From: Deltaproteobacteria bacterium
Lineage (GTDB): Bacteria; Desulfobacterota; Desulfuromonadia; Desulfuromonadales; BM103
Length of the DNA: 9,437 nucleotides
Direction: 5' to 3'
NCBI GenBank assembly: GCA_019313105.1
Contig: JAFDBW010000035.1
Coordinates: forward strand, 1 to 9,437
Shown: piece after piece, positions 6,758 to 9,437 of the stretch
Numbering within the stretch: the first letter of the stretch is position 1
Layout of the letters: each line of letters starts with the position of its first letter
Notes under the pieces: generated by a model
Database searches by the model: none
The model's input: only the letters and a program-made list of their open reading frames with translations
Told to the model about the DNA's origin: nothing
Made by a program: the position numbers and the translations under genes

Positions 6758-7816
6758 CTAGCCATCACAGCAACCGGCGGTTTTCCGGGAGACCCAGAAC
6801 GCACGCCCGATCAGCCCCAGGAGAACCAACGCAGCCAGGTTCCCCCACACGCTCACTGCGTGCGCCTCCGACGTACTCACCCAGCGGGTAATATCCAGAC
6901 CGGCCCAGGCATAGAATTCATTAACCAGCCAGCCGAGCAGCAGAGAACAGCAGTCAATTACAGACAGGTAAACCAGCGTTGCCTTGCGCCCCCAGAAGCG
7001 CGCGACGACTGTCAGGGTTGCGGCATTGGTCGCCGGCCCCGCGAGGAGAAAAACCAGTGCCGCGCCCGGGGACAAGCCTTTCAGCACCAATGCTGCAGCG
7101 ATCGGCGTCGAGGCACTGGCACACATGTAGAGCGGGATACCGACCAGCAGCATCAACACCAGCGAAGCCGCCTGGTAGTCGAACAGCATGGCGAAAAAAC
7201 CATCCGGGACCAGGGTTGCCACCACCCCGGCAATCAGCACCCCGAGCAGCAACCAGCCGCCGATATCCTTGAGCAATTCACCGAACGCATAACGGGTGCC
7301 GTCAGCAACCCGTGACATAAGTGACTGTTGTATGCTCTCCGATGCACAGCCGGCATCAGAACAGCCACAGGCGGTCTGTTCAACATCCAGCTCGGTCTTT
7401 TCTTCCGGCAGCAAGCTGATCAAGATGCCGGTGAGAGTGCCGGTGATAAAAGCCGCAACCGGCCGGACAACGGTCATAACCGGATCCAGCAGGGCCCAGG
7501 TGATGGCGATCGAATCGACTCCTGACTCCGGGGTCGACACCAGGAATGCAGCAGAAGGACCGCGCCCGGCACCCTGCCTGCGCAAACCGATAGCAGCTGG
7601 GATTACGCCACATGAACAGAGCGGCAGGGGAATCCCCAGCAACGAGGCTTTGACCACTGCAGCAAGCGAACCACCGCCCAGATGCTTGGCGACAGCTTCA
7701 TCGGGCAGCAGGGCCTTGATCAAACCGGCGGCCAGAAAACCGAAAATCACGTAGGGGGCGGCATCGGTAAAGATATGCCAGGTCTCCTGGATCAATCGTG
7801 TCACGAAATTTGTCAT
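6758..7816 (-). CDS. SO_0444/YraQ/ArsP-like permease, probable metal or metalloid efflux
   Basis: A 352-residue polytopic inner-membrane protein, with about eight or more hydrophobic helices by eye, in two related halves. The first half carries GIPLPLCSCGVIP (61-73, Cys67 and Cys69) and STPESGVDS (94-102); the second carries GIPLYMCASASTPIAAAL (226-243) and LLAGPATNAAT (257-267). These are the hallmarks of the DUF318/ArsP permease group, within which the SO_0444 family is described as copper/zinc efflux and ArsP as organoarsenical efflux. The central loop contains ACGCSDAGC (149-157), and the protein ends in a CC pair (349-350), so metal or metalloid binding is plausible; the actual substrate is unknown. 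GAAGG precedes the ATG. It starts 16 bases after the stop of the small membrane protein, and the two form an operon read leftwards. Confidence 0.87.
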   Translation of the reverse strand: MTNFVTRLIQETWHIFTDAAPYVIFGFLAAGLIKALLPDEAVAKHLGGGSLAAVVKASLLGIPLPLCSCGVIPAAIGLRRQGAGRGPSAAFLVSTPESGVDSIAITWALLDPVMTVVRPVAAFITGTLTGILISLLPEEKTELDVEQTACGCSDAGCASESIQQSLMSRVADGTRYAFGELLKDIGGWLLLGVLIAGVVATLVPDGFFAMLFDYQAASLVLMLLVGIPLYMCASASTPIAAALVLKGLSPGAALVFLLAGPATNAATLTVVARFWGRKATLVYLSVIDCCSLLLGWLVNEFYAWAGLDITRWVSTSEAHAVSVWGNLAALVLLGLIGRAFWVSRKTAGCCDG

Positions 7817-7832
7817 GCAACCTTCTCGGTTA

Positions 7833-8069
7833 TCACTTCCCTTTTACGGGGGTGACGCGTCCGGCCAGGAGCTTTCCAGCGACCAGCAACAAGGGCGCTC
7901 CGTGCAGAAAGAGGTCGAAAATATCGATCGGTGCTGTCAGTTGACCATTGGCAAGCATCCGCAGCTTCTCCACCAGGTGCGGCTCCGGCCGAAAGGGCGC
8001 CAGGCCAAGGATAACCGCAACGGGCAGCAGAACAGTCCATGGGATTCGGGCAAACAAACGGGCAATCAT
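7833..8069 (-). CDS. Small two-helix membrane protein upstream of the permease
   Basis: A 78-residue protein with two hydrophobic helices (about 10-26 and 52-70) around a conserved-looking middle: EPHLVEKLRML at 29-39 and PIDIFDLFLHGAPLL at 47-61. Proteins of this pattern occur beside similar permeases and are often labelled 'RND transporter' in databases, a label that does not fit their size. A role as an accessory subunit of the permease is inference from the operon alone. Start chosen at 8069 because GAAGGGAACG precedes this ATG; an in-frame TTG at 8093 adds eight residues without a good ribosome site. Confidence 0.75.
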   Translation of the reverse strand: MIARLFARIPWTVLLPVAVILGLAPFRPEPHLVEKLRMLANGQLTAPIDIFDLFLHGAPLLLVAGKLLAGRVTPVKGK

Positions 8070-8096
8070 CGTTCCCTTCCCATCTCGACTCAAGAC

Positions 8097-8102
8097 ATCA
8101 TA
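8097..8102 (-). promoter_or_regulatory. Candidate -10 element for the efflux operon
   Basis: The minus strand reads TATGAT here, 28 bases before the start at 8069. No convincing -35 hexamer is at the usual distance, so the assignment is tentative. The downstream copy of the direct repeat (8126-8135) lies just upstream of it. Confidence 0.3.
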
Positions 8103-8125
8103 CCTGAGAAGGACAATTGAACAGG

Positions 8126-8171
8126 CTCAACAAACAGGGTAAGCTATTATTGCTTACAATACTCAACAAAC
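8126..8171. repeat. Pair of CTCAACAAAC direct repeats in the divergent promoter region
   Basis: CTCAACAAAC occurs exactly at 8126-8135 and again at 8162-8171, 36 bases apart, in a 118-base region between the efflux operon and sixA. One copy abuts the candidate leftward promoter and the other lies in the sixA leader. Two such copies could be operator half-sites, but chance cannot be excluded. Confidence 0.35.
8155..8160 (+). promoter_or_regulatory. Candidate -10 element for sixA
   Basis: TACAAT lies 27 bases before the sixA start. No matching -35 box is seen at 16-18 bases. TATTAT at 8145-8150 is an alternative. AGAGGA at 8175-8180 is the ribosome site. Confidence 0.3.
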
Positions 8172-8187
8172 GGCAGAGGACTATACT

Positions 8188-8658
8188 ATGAGATTATATC
8201 TGATGCAGCATGCAGTTGCCTACTCGACTGAAGAGAATTCTGAAAGGGCGCTCAGTCCGGCGGGCGTTGAGCAGGCCAAACAATCCGCACAGGGCATCAG
8301 GCGCCTCGGACTGGAATTCGACCTGATTATGACCAGTTCCAAACGACGCGCAAAGCAGACCGCCGCGCTGGTCGCCGAGGAGGTCCGCTACCCGTACAGT
8401 GATATTCTGACCACCGAGGCACTGATGCCGGACCGATCACCCGAGGAGTTTCTCGAACTGCTGCAAAAGGAATCGACCGATAGTCGCATCCTGGTTGTCG
8501 GTCACCTGCCCCAGCTGGCCCACCTGGCCGCCACCCTGACCCAGGGAGGAGACCTGATCTTTGAGAATGCCGGATTGACCTGCCTGGAGATGTCCGGCCC
8601 CAAAACGGCCCGTCTGGAATTTCATCTCCAGGCAACGCATCTGAGCATGCAAACCTGA
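8188..8658 (+). CDS. sixA: Phosphohistidine phosphatase SixA
   Basis: A 156-residue cytoplasmic phosphatase of the histidine phosphatase (phosphoglycerate-mutase-like) fold. E. coli SixA removes phosphate from phosphohistidine in HPt or PTS-type proteins. The N-terminal motif is LMQHAVA with the nucleophile His8; the classical RHG is QHA here. The family pattern continues with ALSPAG (21-26), SSKRRAKQTA (50-59), and VVGHLPQL at 103-110, where His106 is the second catalytic histidine. Length matches SixA (about 160). It is divergent from the metal-efflux operon and has no two-component genes beside it, so the target protein cannot be inferred from context. Confidence 0.9.
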   Translation: MRLYLMQHAVAYSTEENSERALSPAGVEQAKQSAQGIRRLGLEFDLIMTSSKRRAKQTAALVAEEVRYPYSDILTTEALMPDRSPEEFLELLQKESTDSRILVVGHLPQLAHLAATLTQGGDLIFENAGLTCLEMSGPKTARLEFHLQATHLSMQT

Positions 8659-8821
8659 ATGACGGCGCATCAACTGCGTTGTCAATGGCCGGGAGAGTTT
8701 TATTCCCGCAGCATAGCGGTCGAGGCGCCTGTTTGGGAATTCCCCTCGGACAAAGGTTAACTTCAATAAAGTTATTTGCTTACAGTCGTTATCTGCGTCT
8801 TTTCTGAAATAAAATAGCGTT

Positions 8822-8849
8822 TTGTTTTCCGGACGGAGTGTTGTATAAA
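8822..8849 (+). promoter_or_regulatory. Candidate promoter for the DUF1302 gene
   Basis: TTGTTT at 8822-8827 and TATAAA at 8844-8849 are 16 bases apart. A transcript would begin near 8856, right at the foot of the hairpin at 8857-8873, leaving a leader of about 73 bases. Other AT-rich hexamers in 8770-8820 are possible alternatives. Confidence 0.4.
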
Positions 8850-8856
8850 GAACTTT

Positions 8857-8882
8857 GCCTCATGATTTGAGGCGATCTTTTT
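8857..8882 (+). terminator. Terminator-like hairpin in the DUF1302 leader
   Basis: GCCTCA (8857-8862) pairs with TGAGGC (8868-8873) over a five-base loop and is followed by GATC and a TTTTT run (8878-8882). It lies 47-72 bases before the DUF1302 start and about 200 bases after sixA. It could end the sixA transcript or act as an attenuator in the DUF1302 leader. The six-base stem is short but GC-rich. Confidence 0.5.
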
Positions 8883-8928
8883 CGTTTCTATGGTCAGAAT
8901 ATTTCTGCGCGTATCAGGAGGTGACACG

Positions 8929-9437
8929 ATGAATCTGCAAGGGTTGAAGCGTCACGGCCGGCGGGGTATTGTCTTGCCCGTCTTGCTGGCAATGTTATGT
9001 GGAACACCGGCAGCGGCGTTCCAGTTCGAATTCGGTGATGTGCAGGGGAGCCTGGATAGTACCCTTTCGTATGGCATGAGCTGGAGGGTGGCAGACCGCG
9101 ACAAGGATATCGTCGGCACTGCCAACGGCGGCAACGCCTACTCGGTCAACGGAGACGACGGCAACCTGAATTACGATGATGACAAACTGATCAGCCAGGT
9201 CGGCAAGATCACCAGTGACCTGACCCTCAACTACAAAGACTTCGGGCTTTTTGTGCGCGGCACAGCCTTTTATGATTACGAGAATGAGGATCGAGATCGC
9301 GAGCGCACTGAATTATCAGATGATGCCCTCGACCTAGTCGGCAAGGACGCGAAACTGCTCGATTCTTACATCTGGTGGAACTTTGAGTTAGGCAACATGC
9401 TCGGGCAAATACGAGTCGGTGACCAGGTAGTGAGTTG
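8929..9437 (+). CDS. DUF1302 family protein, probably outer-membrane-associated (N-terminal part)
   Basis: The first 169 residues are inside the window; the frame is open to the right edge. A basic start (LKRHGRR) and hydrophobic stretch form a signal peptide ending near PAAA (residue 30). The mature start follows the DUF1302 pattern: GDVQGSLDSTLSYGMSWRV (36-53), an NGDDGNLNYDDD segment (74-85), alternating beta-strand-like stretches, LLDSYIWWNFELG (143-155) and the IRVGDQVVS run at the edge, where family members usually read VRxGxQVVSWGE. DUF1302 genes often sit next to DUF1329 and RND transporter genes, with roles proposed in lipid or steroid handling; nothing here tests this. The ribosome site is excellent: AGGAGGTGA at 8916-8924, four bases before the ATG. 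Confidence 0.85.
   Translation, partial: MNLQGLKRHGRRGIVLPVLLAMLCGTPAAAFQFEFGDVQGSLDSTLSYGMSWRVADRDKDIVGTANGGNAYSVNGDDGNLNYDDDKLISQVGKITSDLTLNYKDFGLFVRGTAFYDYENEDRDRERTELSDDALDLVGKDAKLLDSYIWWNFELGNMLGQIRVGDQVVS

Noticed and set aside
8188..8211. Loss of the Arg in the RHG motif of SixA (MQHA)
   Set aside because: LxQHG/LxQHA variants are, to my knowledge, common in SixA proteins of this type; the catalytic histidine is retained, so it is not evidence of inactivation.
8633..8681. CAACGCA/TGCGTTG inverted repeat around the sixA stop
   Set aside because: Seven bases separated by 35 bases without a T-run; too weak to call a terminator.
1..9437. CRISPR array, tRNA/rRNA, IS element or integrase
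   Set aside because: No regularly spaced repeats, cloverleaf-type sequence, transposase or integrase motifs were seen.

Overview
The window looks like chromosomal DNA from a moderately GC-rich Gram-negative bacterium. It encodes several envelope proteins: a MipA/OmpV-type porin-like protein, an OmpA-domain lipoprotein, a DUF1302 protein and periplasmic proteins with signal peptides. Gene content and style (folK next to a small membrane-anchored YHS/TRASH protein and a short transaldolase, and a SO_0444-type permease paired with a tiny hydrophobic protein) fit Desulfuromonadales or relatives, or less likely a gammaproteobacterium. This placement is inference from memory of families, not from a search. 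No tRNA, rRNA, CRISPR array, insertion sequence or integrase is visible.

Layout. Positions 1-1413 (minus) hold the N-terminal 471 residues of a P2A-type cation-transporting ATPase that runs off the left edge. A divergent promoter region (1414-1584) separates it from a plus-strand run: folK (folate synthesis), an 83-residue membrane-anchored metal-finger-like protein, and a transaldolase of the small TalC/FSA-like fold. Next come a GltI-like periplasmic amino-acid-binding protein with no permease beside it and a MipA/OmpV outer-membrane protein. A 425-base gene-poor gap follows (4920-5344). Then come a lipoprotein with a glycine zipper and an OmpA peptidoglycan-binding domain, and a small periplasmic protein with LTxxE/LTDEQ motifs, closed by a strong Rho-independent terminator at 6539-6576.

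The minus-strand pair 8069-6758 (a 78-residue two-helix membrane protein, then a SO_0444/YraQ/ArsP-like permease with many cysteines) probably forms a small metal or metalloid efflux operon. It is divergent from sixA (a histidine phosphatase) at 8188-8658. The right end holds the start of a DUF1302 outer-membrane-associated protein, preceded by a promoter-like sequence and a terminator-like hairpin in its leader.

The common theme is envelope and ion homeostasis, with housekeeping genes (folK, tal) interspersed. I found no clear sign of a novel defence or mobile system. The most interesting points are the hairpin in the DUF1302 leader, the twin direct repeat between the efflux operon and sixA, the copy of what looks like a dispersed intergenic repeat near 6671, a coding-like but startless reading frame at 4916-5101, and the folK-coupled YHS membrane protein.
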